64,000 nucleotides of DNA from Cohnella rhizoplanae (GTDB lineage Bacteria > Bacillota > Bacilli > Paenibacillales > Paenibacillaceae). Below are positions 8,965 to 17,534 of the stretch, in pieces. The position numbers were made by a program, and so were the translations under genes. The DNA lies in assembly GCF_948329515.1 (NCBI RefSeq), contig NZ_CAOJCN010000002.1:371740-435739 (forward strand), given 5' to 3'. A model generated the notes under the pieces. The model made no database searches and was not told where the DNA came from. It saw only the letters and a program-made list of their open reading frames with translations. The stretch's first letter is position 1. Each line of letters opens with the position of its first letter.

Positions 8965-9006
8965 GAAATAGCCGTCCTGCCGGAGCGTCGGCGGAGCGGC
9001 TATTTC
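8965..9006 (+). terminator. Long hairpin after the glycan operon
   Basis: Perfect 10-bp arms GAAATAGCCG and CGGCTATTTC lie just after the GT2 stop, with further GC pairing inside. The T-run is within the distal arm and no long U-tract follows, so efficiency is uncertain. Confidence 0.45.
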
Positions 9007-9099
9007 GGCTCGGCAGGCAATGGCTGAGACTGGTTTCGAGCAGCCGGGGGCTAGATTGCGAAGGGAGCATCGTTGAGCCGGACAAGCACCGGACGACAC

Positions 9100-9124
9100 A
9101 AAAACGCCGGCCCATCGGCCGGCG
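9100..9124 (-). terminator. Intrinsic terminator for the reverse-strand GT2 gene
   Basis: The 8-bp stem CGCCGGCC/GGCCGGCG with a 4-base loop is followed on the minus strand by TTTTT. It lies between converging genes and serves chiefly the minus-strand gene; the plus-strand side has only CTTTG. Confidence 0.7.
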
Positions 9125-9185
9125 CTTTGCAATCTACATTTGCCCGTTACCGTGAACGTCACCGTCATCCGTCATCCTTCATCCT

Positions 9186-9905
9186 TCATCCGCCTACGCT
9201 GGCGATCAGTCCGTTGAGCCCGTGAACGTAACGGCCATGAACGAGGGCGAACTCCGCGTTGACATGGTCCAGGTGGCGCGAGGTGCCCGAATTAACGTGC
9301 CAACGGTAGGCGGTGAGCGGCGAGTCTACGAAGTGGAAGTCGATGCGGTTGAGAATAACGCGCAGCCAGTAGTCGTAATCCTGCGTGAAGCGGAGCGACT
9401 CGTCGAACCACCCGACGCGGGCGACGACGCTCTTGTGCATCATGACGGTGCAGCCGTTGACCGGGCAGAACGTATGCATCGCCCGCAGGAACTGTCCGGC
9501 GGAGGCGAACTTCACGGCCAGCTGAGGCTTCAGCAGCTCGCCGTAGGCGCCGATCAGGTCGAAGTCCGTGCTGCTGATCAACGCGCCGCGGGTCAGCATA
9601 TGGCCGAGCTGGCCGGCCACCTTGTGCGGATAAAAGATATCGTCGGAGCTGAGCCAGGCGATATAGTCGCCGCTGGCCATGCGGATGCCGTAGTTCAGCG
9701 CGCTCGCCGTGCCGCCGTTCGCTTTGCCGATGTAATGAATTCTGGAGCGGTAAGGGTCCAGCAGGTGCTGGTGCATCGTCGAGCCGTCGTCCACTACGAT
9801 GACTTCGATATGCGGATACGTCTGCGCCAAGGCGCTGGCAACCGCCTGATTGACGTAGGCGTCATTGTAAAAAGGGATGATGATGCTCACTAAGGGGCCA
9901 GACAT
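9186..9905 (-). CDS. GT2-family glycosyltransferase (paralogue of the 8209 gene)
   Basis: The start at 9905 (MSGPLVSIII) is chosen because AAGGAGAG lies at proper spacing; a longer frame to 9968 has no such support. The 239-residue enzyme has IIPFYNDAYVN, VVDDGST, GKANGGTASALNYG, WLSSDD and QDYDYWLRV blocks of GT-A family 2. Several segments match the convergent neighbour closely, which points to a local duplication with inversion. A strong terminator follows. It probably adds another sugar to the same surface glycan. Confidence 0.83.
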   Translation of the reverse strand: MSGPLVSIIIPFYNDAYVNQAVASALAQTYPHIEVIVVDDGSTMHQHLLDPYRSRIHYIGKANGGTASALNYGIRMASGDYIAWLSSDDIFYPHKVAGQLGHMLTRGALISSTDFDLIGAYGELLKPQLAVKFASAGQFLRAMHTFCPVNGCTVMMHKSVVARVGWFDESLRFTQDYDYWLRVILNRIDFHFVDSPLTAYRWHVNSGTSRHLDHVNAEFALVHGRYVHGLNGLIASVGG

Positions 9906-9920
9906 CGCATGCTCTCCTTC

Positions 9921-9957
9921 CCCGCATCTGTACGTAACAGTGTATGTCCGATGCGGG
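9921..9957. other. Inverted repeat in the leader of the reverse-strand GT2 gene
   Basis: CCCGCATC and GATGCGGG form 8-bp arms around a 21-base loop containing TGTACGTAACA. It lies between fabH and the GT2 start, so it could be the fabH terminator, a leader structure, or a protein-binding site. Nothing in the sequence decides between these. Confidence 0.35.
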
Positions 9958-10013
9958 TAGGGAGGCACGACGCTTGACCGGGGGCTAGCGTCCCGGCTCG
10001 GCCGGGCGCCGGT

Positions 10014-11018
<1,005 letters not shown>

Positions 11019-11033
11019 CGGTCGCCTCCATTC

Positions 11034-11051
11034 ATGGTATCTGGTACTAAT
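11034..11051 (-). promoter_or_regulatory. FapR operator of fabH
   Basis: On the minus strand the site reads ATTAGTACCAGATACCAT. It matches the known FapR consensus (ATTAGTACC-W-G-R-TACTAAT core) except near the 3' half-site. It lies a few bases downstream of the -10 element, between promoter and start codon, as in Bacillus fab promoters. A FapR gene is not in this window. Confidence 0.82.
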
Positions 11052-11061
11052 ACTAGGTGTT

Positions 11062-11093
11062 ATTATAGTATGCTTTTATCGGGAGGATGTCAA
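11062..11093 (-). promoter_or_regulatory. SigA-type promoter of fabH
   Basis: On the minus strand TTGACA (11088-11093) is 17 bases from TACTAT (11065-11070); an overlapping TATAAT occurs at 11062-11067 with longer spacing. Its position upstream of the FapR site and the GGAGG before fabH makes it a coherent control region. Confidence 0.7.
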
Positions 11094-11350
11094 TGCCATC
11101 GGCGGATCCGACTTTGATCAGGCCGGCAGAGTGGGCGCGCACCGCGAGCCATGCAGGATAATCCTGCATGGCCTTTGTGTATGGAGCCGTATTTTGAGTC
11201 GGATATAAGCGCACCGAAGGGAGCGAGTATTGCTGCGCTGCTAGGTTGCAGTAGCATGCAAGCGGCGATAGAGTCCATATTCATGGAGCGTCTGCGCCGT
11301 GTCCGGTCGTACGCATAGAGCCTGCGCTGGCGACAAACGATGGGATAGAT
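11094..11350. repeat. Gene-free stretch with several palindromes; possible intergenic repeat element
   Basis: No convincing gene lies here. It contains a perfect 10-bp hairpin, CCATGCAGGA-TAA-TCCTGCATGG (11149-11171), with only CCTTTG after it, and further short palindromes such as TGCTA...TAGCA near 11230-11250 and TCCATATTCATGGA near 11276. A 64-codon reverse frame crosses it but has no ribosome site. The structure resembles the small repeated palindromic elements of Paenibacillaceae intergenic DNA; repetition elsewhere in the genome cannot be tested from this window. Confidence 0.4.
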
Positions 11351-12268
11351 TTATTCGTTGATGTCAAAGCGATGTTTGTTTTCCTCGACCCACTCCGCAA
11401 ATGACTTGAGCGGAACGCCGTATTGCTTTGTTTCCTGAATATCGAAACCATAGCCAGGCACTTCCTCCAGCCACTCCATAAAGTGAATCGTTCCTTCCAG
11501 CATGCCGCGTTCGCGGGTTTCCTCGCTGCCGACCGTTTCAAAAGCCACTTTTTTATCCAGAATGCGGCTCAACGTCTGCGCAATCTCCGTCATGGACAGC
11601 TCGTCGCTTGCGATATTGATATCCTTTCCGTGAAACTTCGGCGGATTTTCGAATGCTGCGCGGGCGAATTGGGCCGTATCCCCTCCGGAATTCAGTTTTA
11701 AGGGGGTGTCCCCTTTTAACGTGCCAAACAAAACACCGCTTTTTAATTCCGGTGCCATAATGGCCGAATGGGGCTCGACGAAATTCTCCATAAACCAGCT
11801 TGGGTGCAAAATGGTCCAATACCGGAAACCGCCGTTCCGGACGAGCTCTTCGATGACGTATTTATTCTCCCAAGTCTGAACCAAATACTTGTGTTTATCC
11901 CACCGGGGAAACAGGTTGCTGCCAGCGACTGAGGTATGCACGACTTGTTCGACGCCGGCTTTCTTCGCGGCCTGTACCATGTGCGCGGCGTTCCGCGGCT
12001 CAATCGTCAGGTCATAGGGATCCGCGTACTGTACCGAGAAAATGGCCGATACGCCTTGCATGGCAGGCTCCAGCGATCCCGGGTCGGCCAGGTCTCCTTG
12101 AATGATTTCCGCCCCCTTGGCAGCTATCGCTTGCGAAGCCGCCGACTCCGGATTCCGGGTTAAGATCCGCACGCGATGACCGTGCTTCAATAACTCGCGG
12201 GCTACATTGCCGCCTTGCGTACCCGTGCCGCCTATAACCATGATCAATCTTGCATGGCTGTTCTCCAT
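11351..12268 (-). CDS. NmrA-family NAD(P)-binding protein
   Basis: This 305-residue atypical SDR has the N-terminal dinucleotide motif GGTGTQG (residues 13-19), an ILTRNPES segment that fits NADP binding, and the NmrA/HSCARG-type layout with HTSVAGS and ILHPSWFMENF. The usual catalytic YxxxK is not in place, so it may be a redox-sensing or quinone-reductase-like protein rather than a classical dehydrogenase. It lies downstream of a TetR gene on the same strand. Its own leader holds a palindrome matching one in front of tetR, so TetR control is likely. GC is lower than in the preceding cluster. Confidence 0.78.
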   Translation of the reverse strand: MENSHARLIMVIGGTGTQGGNVARELLKHGHRVRILTRNPESAASQAIAAKGAEIIQGDLADPGSLEPAMQGVSAIFSVQYADPYDLTIEPRNAAHMVQAAKKAGVEQVVHTSVAGSNLFPRWDKHKYLVQTWENKYVIEELVRNGGFRYWTILHPSWFMENFVEPHSAIMAPELKSGVLFGTLKGDTPLKLNSGGDTAQFARAAFENPPKFHGKDINIASDELSMTEIAQTLSRILDKKVAFETVGSEETRERGMLEGTIHFMEWLEEVPGYGFDIQETKQYGVPLKSFAEWVEENKHRFDINE

Positions 12269-12309
12269 ATCCGATCTCTCCCATCTGATGAGTGAATAAT
12301 CGGATTATA

Positions 12310-12321
12310 TTACCGAGGTAA
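12310..12321. promoter_or_regulatory. Candidate TetR operator before the NmrA-like gene
   Basis: TTACC-GA-GGTAA is a palindrome with the same half-sites and spacing as the site at 12991-13006 in front of the tetR gene. A shared operator recognised by the TetR at 12357-12932 is the simplest reading; binding is inferred. Confidence 0.6.
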
Positions 12322-12356
12322 AGTTAAGTCAACACCAAAGTAAAGTTAAAGAGGGT

Positions 12357-12932
12357 TTAATCCTCATTCACAATCAGTAAAATTGCAAACCGCTTCCTGG
12401 TTTCTTCCAGAACATCGAAGCTGCCACCCATGATAGCCCAGTTAAGAATGACCCCATTAGCGATATTGCACATCGAATCGAGCAAATCTTCGGCGCTCGC
12501 CGGGTTTTTGAGTTGGCCGGCATCCTTGGCCCGTTGGATCAGCGTGGGGATCACGCTGCCGAGCAAAGAAGACTTGCTCTTATCGAGAGGAGGTATCTGA
12601 TTCCGGAGGTGGACCCTATAATTTTCTTTGGTCATCTCGACCCCTAAACGAACGATGTGCTTCACGAAAATCTCCATGGCTTTCATGGCCTGATCGGCAA
12701 AATCGGTGACTGAGAGAAGGTTCAGTAAATCATCGTTCGATACCATATTTTCAAAAGAGAAGAAATCCGAAATCAATTCGTCCTTGGATTTGAAGTGGTA
12801 ATAGAACGCGGTTTTGGTCACATTGATTTCTTTGCAAATCTGATTGATCGTGACTTGCTCGAATCCATATTTATTAAATAATTCAATGCTTGTGGTCAAG
12901 ATCGCTTCTTTGGTTGCGCCTCTCGTACTCAT
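12357..12932 (-). CDS. TetR-family transcriptional regulator
   Basis: This 191-residue protein has an N-terminal TetR helix-turn-helix (residues about 8-55: TKEAILTTSIELF, FEQVTINQICKEI, KTAFYYHFKSKDEL) and a helical C-terminal ligand domain without recognisable subfamily signature. The start has a GGAG-type site upstream. It sits head-to-head with the ABC importer/LanC-like operon and directly upstream of the NmrA gene. Matching palindromes occur in both leaders, which implies autoregulation and local control. The effector is unknown. Confidence 0.85.
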   Translation of the reverse strand: MSTRGATKEAILTTSIELFNKYGFEQVTINQICKEINVTKTAFYYHFKSKDELISDFFSFENMVSNDDLLNLLSVTDFADQAMKAMEIFVKHIVRLGVEMTKENYRVHLRNQIPPLDKSKSSLLGSVIPTLIQRAKDAGQLKNPASAEDLLDSMCNIANGVILNWAIMGGSFDVLEETRKRFAILLIVNED

Positions 12933-12990
12933 AATCTGCTTCCAACTCCTTTGGCATTATTATAATTCATTTAAAAGATAAATAGCATTT

Positions 12991-13006
12991 CATTACCTTG
13001 GTAATG
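12991..13006. promoter_or_regulatory. Candidate TetR operator in the tetR/importer divergent region
   Basis: CATTACC-TT-GGTAATG is a palindrome with 7-bp arms. It lies upstream of tetR next to its likely -35 region, and 19 bases before the -35 of the divergent importer promoter. Core half-sites equal those at 12310-12321. Confidence 0.65.
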
Positions 13007-13024
13007 TTTTTTGTTAATGAAGTA

Positions 13025-13053
13025 TTGACTTTGTTTTTCTGTGGTAATATTAT
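13025..13053 (+). promoter_or_regulatory. SigA-type promoter of the importer/LanC-like operon
   Basis: TTGACT, 17-base spacer, TATTAT. It is followed 51 bases later by GGAGGA (13105-13110) and the substrate-binding protein start. This is one of the best promoter matches in the window. Confidence 0.75.
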
Positions 13054-13118
13054 GAATTCTAAACCAAGTAATGTGCTTAGAACACTAAGAATACTAGCGA
13101 CAATGGAGGAATTGGACA

Positions 13119-13973
13119 ATGAATAGGCTTATTAGGTTTGCTCTCACGCTTGTATTGGCGCTATCCGTTGCCGCTTGCGGCAATAACGAAAACACATCCG
13201 GTGCATCCGGTCAGGAAAGCGCGGCGTCCGGACCGAAGACGATTACGGTGGGTCTTGTCAATGGTATACCTAAAATCAGCGTTCTGGATGAAAACGGAAA
13301 ATGGCAGGGATACGACTATGAAACGCTTGTCAAGATCGATGACCTCCTGCCGCAGTACGTTTTCAAATATGAACCGATCACCGATTTCCAGGCCGCTTTC
13401 GTCGGGCTTGATACGAAGGCATTCGATTTTCTTGCCGTACATGCCAGCTGGACGAAAGAGCGGGCGGACAAATACCTTTATGGCGAGGCAAGCAACTATG
13501 AGAATTCCGGTTACACATTAAAGGTCAAGAAAGGCTCCGGTATTGTCGTAAAAAGCGAGGATGATCTAGGCGGCTTGAAAATAGCGCTTGCGCCTGGCGC
13601 TGCCGTTGCCAGCGATGTAGAAAAATATAACGAGCAGCACTCGGACAAGCCCATCGAAATCGTGTGGGACACCGGTACGGTCGAGCAACAGCAGGCTAAT
13701 CTGAAAAGCGGTGCGATCGACGCGCTCTTCGGCGAGCCGTTGAACGATAAAGCGCTGTTGGAAGCATACGGCAAGGACGCGTTCGAGATTGCCGGAGACC
13801 ATCTGTTTTACGATTCCAGCAAGAAAAACGGCACGTATCTTTTGTATAACTATGGCAGCGAATCACTAAGGAATGAAATAGATGGGGCAATCAACAAGCT
13901 GCTTGAGGACGGCACGCTGAGCAATCTGTCCAAAGAGGTTTTAGGTATCGACGTTACCGTCAAGCCGGAATAA
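13119..13973 (+). CDS. ABC importer substrate-binding lipoprotein (amino-acid type)
   Basis: The 284-residue product begins with a lipoprotein signal peptide; Cys20 in the lipobox VAAC is the predicted lipidated residue, followed by a short Ser/Asn-rich linker. The rest is a family 3 periplasmic-binding fold: TITVGLVNGIPKI.., GYDYE.L, a FDFLA block and LKIALAPGAA. It would capture a small solute, likely an amino acid or derivative, outside the membrane and hand it to the two permeases that follow. ATG chosen after GGAGGA. Confidence 0.87.
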   Translation: MNRLIRFALTLVLALSVAACGNNENTSGASGQESAASGPKTITVGLVNGIPKISVLDENGKWQGYDYETLVKIDDLLPQYVFKYEPITDFQAAFVGLDTKAFDFLAVHASWTKERADKYLYGEASNYENSGYTLKVKKGSGIVVKSEDDLGGLKIALAPGAAVASDVEKYNEQHSDKPIEIVWDTGTVEQQQANLKSGAIDALFGEPLNDKALLEAYGKDAFEIAGDHLFYDSSKKNGTYLLYNYGSESLRNEIDGAINKLLEDGTLSNLSKEVLGIDVTVKPE

Positions 13974-13980
13974 TCGGAAA

Positions 13981-14700
13981 ATGCGGATGAATAGCGATTT
14001 CTTTTCATTTGAACGGTTGCTAGATTATTTCCCGATCATACTGTCGAAGTTCCCGGTTTCGCTGTATGTGGTGGTTGTGTCGACGGCATTGGCGCTGATC
14101 CTTGGAACAGTATTGGCTATGATCCGAATCCGAAAAATACCGGTGCTGCATCAATTGGCCGGCGTTTATATCTCTTTTGTCAGAGGCACTCCCATTATGA
14201 TTCATTTATTTCTCGTATATTACGGATTGCCTCTGCTCTTAAACGCCGTTTTCGGGCACAACATCGCATCAGGCTGGAATAAATTGATATTTGTATTTTT
14301 GGCGTACGGGTTGAACGAAGCAGGTTTTTTGGCGGAACACATCCGCGCCGCCATTCTCTCCGTTCCGCGCGGACAAACCGAAGCGGGGCTCATGGTTGGA
14401 CTTACCGGTTATCAAACGTTTCGCAGGATTGTGTTGCCGCAGGCTTTCCGGGTGCTATTGCCGGGGTTGAGCGCCATGGTCGTAAGCATGCTTCCGGCAA
14501 CCGCTCTCGCCTATTTGCTTGGCGTCACAGATATGATGGGCATGATTACAACCATCAGCTACAGTTCGCAGCATTCGCTGGAAGGTTATGCGGACGCAGC
14601 CATTATTTTTATAGCAGCCAGTATTATTCTTGAAAAGCTCTCCGCGATCCTCATTAAGAAACTGAACTATGGAAGGAAATCGGTGGATGGGTCGTTATGA
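13981..14700 (+). CDS. Amino-acid ABC transporter permease (first)
   Basis: This 239-residue HisM/GlnP-family permease has about five membrane helices. The family segments RGTPIMIHLFLVYYGLP and EAGFLAEHIRAAILSVPRGQTEAG are present, and the latter contains the EAA loop that docks on the ATPase. The start is either of two in-frame ATGs (13981, 13987). It overlaps the next permease by four bases, and the two are expected to form a heterodimeric channel. Confidence 0.88.
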   Translation: MRMNSDFFSFERLLDYFPIILSKFPVSLYVVVVSTALALILGTVLAMIRIRKIPVLHQLAGVYISFVRGTPIMIHLFLVYYGLPLLLNAVFGHNIASGWNKLIFVFLAYGLNEAGFLAEHIRAAILSVPRGQTEAGLMVGLTGYQTFRRIVLPQAFRVLLPGLSAMVVSMLPATALAYLLGVTDMMGMITTISYSSQHSLEGYADAAIIFIAASIILEKLSAILIKKLNYGRKSVDGSL

Positions 14701-15404
14701 ATATTAAACCGGAATTGATATGGGAAGCTTTCAAGAGTGCCGTATCCTACATCCCTATTACTCTCCTCATCACGCTCGTAGTTGTCGTTATCGGATTGTT
14801 GTTCGGAATCATTGTCGCGGCCATTCGGACCTATCGCGTTCCGGTGCTTTCGCATGCTGCCGACGGGTTCGTGATTATTTTCAAGGCGATGCCGATCAAC
14901 TTGATTCTAGTCGTATCCAGCCTCTTATTCGTTACGCATTTTAACAGTATCGCAAGCTTCCTGCATCTGACTGTTACCGTACGGGATGTCAGCCGCATTT
15001 ATGTCGGTATATTTGCTCTGTCATTTCCTGCGATCGCCCAAATGAGCGAGTTTATCCGAGGTTCGCTCCTGTCGGTCGACAGAGGCCAGTATGAAGCCGG
15101 ATACACGGTCGGATTAACTTTTTTGCAGACCTTTCGCCGGATTATCTTGCCGCAAATGATGCTTGTATTCGTGCCTTCGTTGACCGGCATCGTCATTGCG
15201 CTGATGAAGGCCACGTCCCTTGTCATCCTGATCGGAGTCGTCGATGTAATGAACGGCGCTTTGAAGTACGCCAACCTTTATTTCAGCTACTTTGAAGCGT
15301 ATTTGGCCGCCGCCTTGGTTTACTGGGGACTCAGTCTCGTTATTGAGTTCTTGGGGAAATCCGTGGAAAAGAGCATCGGAAGGTACAGGGGGGACCCCGC
15401 GTGA
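14697..15404 (+). CDS. Amino-acid ABC transporter permease (second)
   Basis: This 235-residue paralogue of the preceding permease carries the expected membrane helices and an EAA-type loop (FIRGSLLSVDRGQYEAGYTVG). It starts within the stop of the first permease and ends within the GTG start of the ATPase gene, so the three are tightly coupled. It forms the transmembrane channel together with the first permease. Confidence 0.88.
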   Translation: MNIKPELIWEAFKSAVSYIPITLLITLVVVVIGLLFGIIVAAIRTYRVPVLSHAADGFVIIFKAMPINLILVVSSLLFVTHFNSIASFLHLTVTVRDVSRIYVGIFALSFPAIAQMSEFIRGSLLSVDRGQYEAGYTVGLTFLQTFRRIILPQMMLVFVPSLTGIVIALMKATSLVILIGVVDVMNGALKYANLYFSYFEAYLAAALVYWGLSLVIEFLGKSVEKSIGRYRGDPA

Positions 15405-16153
15405 TCGAAATCAAAAACATTCACAAATCCTATGGAAAAAATAAAATTTTGAATGGCGTGGACGTTCATGTCGACGAAGGCGAGGTCGTCGTTATCCTAG
15501 GCGCAAGCGGCTCCGGCAAAACGACCCTCCTGAGAAGCATCAGCTTCCTGGAAAGCGCCGATCAAGGCACGCTCACCATCGGCGAGAGGACGGTCGAGCT
15601 GAACAAGGCGAAAAAACGGGATATTGTTGCGTTTCGAAAGAAAACAGCATTTGTATTCCAGAATCACAACCTTTTCAATAATAGAACGGCATTGGAAAAT
15701 GTCACCGAGGGCCTGATCGTCGGGAGAAAAATGCCGAAAGCGGAAGCCGTCGAAATCGCCAAAAACGCTTTGGCAAAGGTGGGGCTTGCGGATCGGCACG
15801 ACTATTACCCATCGCAGCTTTCCGGCGGACAGCAGCAGCGCGTCGGCATCGCCAGGGCGGTCGCACTCAGCCCGGAAGTCATTCTGTTCGACGAGCCGAC
15901 CTCGGCTCTGGATCCGGAGTTGATCGGGGAGACGTTGTCGCTGATCAAGAAGATCGCTCAAGAAGGCATTACGATGATGATCGTAACGCACGAAATTTCG
16001 TTCGCTTACGATGTGGCAAGCAAGGTCATTTTTATGGATGGCGGCGTCATTGTGGAGGAAGGAACGCCTGACGAGGTATTGGTCCGACCGAAGGAAGAAC
16101 GAACCCGGCAGTTTCTGAAACGAATTTTGAAGCCGGTTGAATTTAACATCTGA
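15401..16153 (+). CDS. Amino-acid ABC transporter ATP-binding protein
   Basis: This 250-residue ATPase has Walker A GASGSGKTT near residue 33, a Q-loop FVFQNHNLF, signature LSGGQQQRVGIARA, Walker B VILFDEP and switch His in VTHE. These are the marks of the GlnQ/HisP (PAAT) family. The GTG start overlaps the upstream stop. It powers import by the two permeases. The downstream LanC-like gene begins 12 bases later, so the importer and the two enzymes form one operon. Confidence 0.92.
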   Translation: MIEIKNIHKSYGKNKILNGVDVHVDEGEVVVILGASGSGKTTLLRSISFLESADQGTLTIGERTVELNKAKKRDIVAFRKKTAFVFQNHNLFNNRTALENVTEGLIVGRKMPKAEAVEIAKNALAKVGLADRHDYYPSQLSGGQQQRVGIARAVALSPEVILFDEPTSALDPELIGETLSLIKKIAQEGITMMIVTHEISFAYDVASKVIFMDGGVIVEEGTPDEVLVRPKEERTRQFLKRILKPVEFNI

Positions 16154-16164
16154 GGAGCTGTCGA

Positions 16165-17529
16165 ATGAGAGACCATACGCATGCGATAGGAAAACCCTTT
16201 GCATCCGTCCCCAAGGCGGAAGCGGCCGATTTTCTCGAAGCGGTTCACAAGGCGCATCGCTATATGGAGCAATTCCGCGTATCCGATCCGGATGGCTTTT
16301 ACTGGATCGACGCGCCCCATGCCGATACTGATCTCGGATTTGAAAACGGCGCAGCGGGTATTGCCTATTTCTATCTGGCGCTGTACAAGACGACCCAAAA
16401 TACCGACTATTCGCGGATCGCGCAAGAGGGCTTCCGGTATATTCGCCGACACTGGCGAAAGCAATTGCGGATTCAAAACCCGAACGCGAAGTATTACGAA
16501 CTGAATGTCAATTCGGGTGTGGGGAGCATTGCAAGCGCGCTTCTGGCGTATTACGAAGAAGCACCGGACACCGAAAGCCTGACCGCCTTGCGAGAAATTG
16601 CCGTGTATATAGCCGATTCAGCCGAACAGAACAACGGCGATGTAAGCTGGACAGGACTGCCTTACTATGCCGTGGGAGACGCGGGCATTGCCCTCCTGTT
16701 GCTGAGATTGGCCCTTGCGCTGAACGACGAGAAGATGCATGCGTTGGCAGTGGCCTCAGCTAGAACGATCTTAAAAAGCCAAAATCCGGACCCCCGAGGC
16801 GGAAAAGCATGGAACATAAAGCCTCCCGGGTATCCGCACAACTTTCCCAATTTTGTGATCGGAACATCCGGAATCGGCTATGCGATGTCCGTATTTTATG
16901 AGCATACGCAAGACGAAGCTTTCTTGACTTCGGCTAGATCGGCGGCGGACTATCTGAGCGCAATCTCCGTCCCCCAGGAAGAAGGGACGCTTGTTCCACT
17001 GACGGATGATCCGCAGGAACGGACTTTTTATTTAGGCGCGTGCCATGGAGCAGGCGGAACGTCGAAGGTGTTTTATCAGCTCTACCGTATGACGGGGGAT
17101 GAGCGCTACAAGAGCGAGATTGAGGAGATGAGTAAAGGCATTCTCAGCCTCGGCGCGCCAGAAGTTCAATCCTCGGGCTATTGGAATAATACCTGCCTGT
17201 GCTGCGGCACGGCGGCGATCCTGCAGTTTCATGTCGCTGTATACGCGGCGTTCGGGGATCGGCATTATCTGGATGCGGCGAAGCGCTGCGCCCGAGTCCT
17301 TCTTGGCGAAGCGGAGGACGTGGGCAACGACGCGATCGCTTGGCCTCTTGCAGAGACGCGGCTTGAGCCGGACAAGATTACCTTGAACAAAGGGTATATG
17401 CACGGTGCTGCGGGAATCGCGAGCGCCTTGCTCCAAGTCAGCCAATTACTGAATGGAACGTTTCATTGGAATCGCCTGGTTGACGACCCGTATCCGACGC
17501 GTTGCGAGCCAAGCCCAAATGCGAGGTGA
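16165..17529 (+). CDS. Stand-alone LanC-like (lanthionine synthetase C-like) protein
   Basis: This 454-residue protein has seven regularly spaced glycine motifs expected of the LanC (alpha/alpha)7 barrel: NGAAGIA (61), NSGVGSIA (116), VGDAGIA (170), GTSGIG (233), CHGAGG (293), CCGTAA (346) and MHGAAG (412). LanC enzymes use a zinc bound by Cys, Cys and His to add thiols to dehydroamino acids. Here candidates are Cys347 and His413, but the Cys usually paired with that His is Met412; Cys344 and Cys346 are extra. No precursor peptide, LanB or LanM lies nearby. It sits between an amino-acid importer and an amidohydrolase, so a role in processing an imported compound is more likely than lantibiotic synthesis. 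GH88/GH105-type toroids are an alternative. Confidence 0.68.
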   Translation: MRDHTHAIGKPFASVPKAEAADFLEAVHKAHRYMEQFRVSDPDGFYWIDAPHADTDLGFENGAAGIAYFYLALYKTTQNTDYSRIAQEGFRYIRRHWRKQLRIQNPNAKYYELNVNSGVGSIASALLAYYEEAPDTESLTALREIAVYIADSAEQNNGDVSWTGLPYYAVGDAGIALLLLRLALALNDEKMHALAVASARTILKSQNPDPRGGKAWNIKPPGYPHNFPNFVIGTSGIGYAMSVFYEHTQDEAFLTSARSAADYLSAISVPQEEGTLVPLTDDPQERTFYLGACHGAGGTSKVFYQLYRMTGDERYKSEIEEMSKGILSLGAPEVQSSGYWNNTCLCCGTAAILQFHVAVYAAFGDRHYLDAAKRCARVLLGEAEDVGNDAIAWPLAETRLEPDKITLNKGYMHGAAGIASALLQVSQLLNGTFHWNRLVDDPYPTRCEPSPNAR

Positions 17530-17534
17530 AAGCA

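Noticed and set aside
11090..11284. A 64-residue reverse frame between fabH and the NmrA gene
   Set aside because: No ribosome site, no family resemblance and it spans several palindromes, so an intergenic structured element is more likely.
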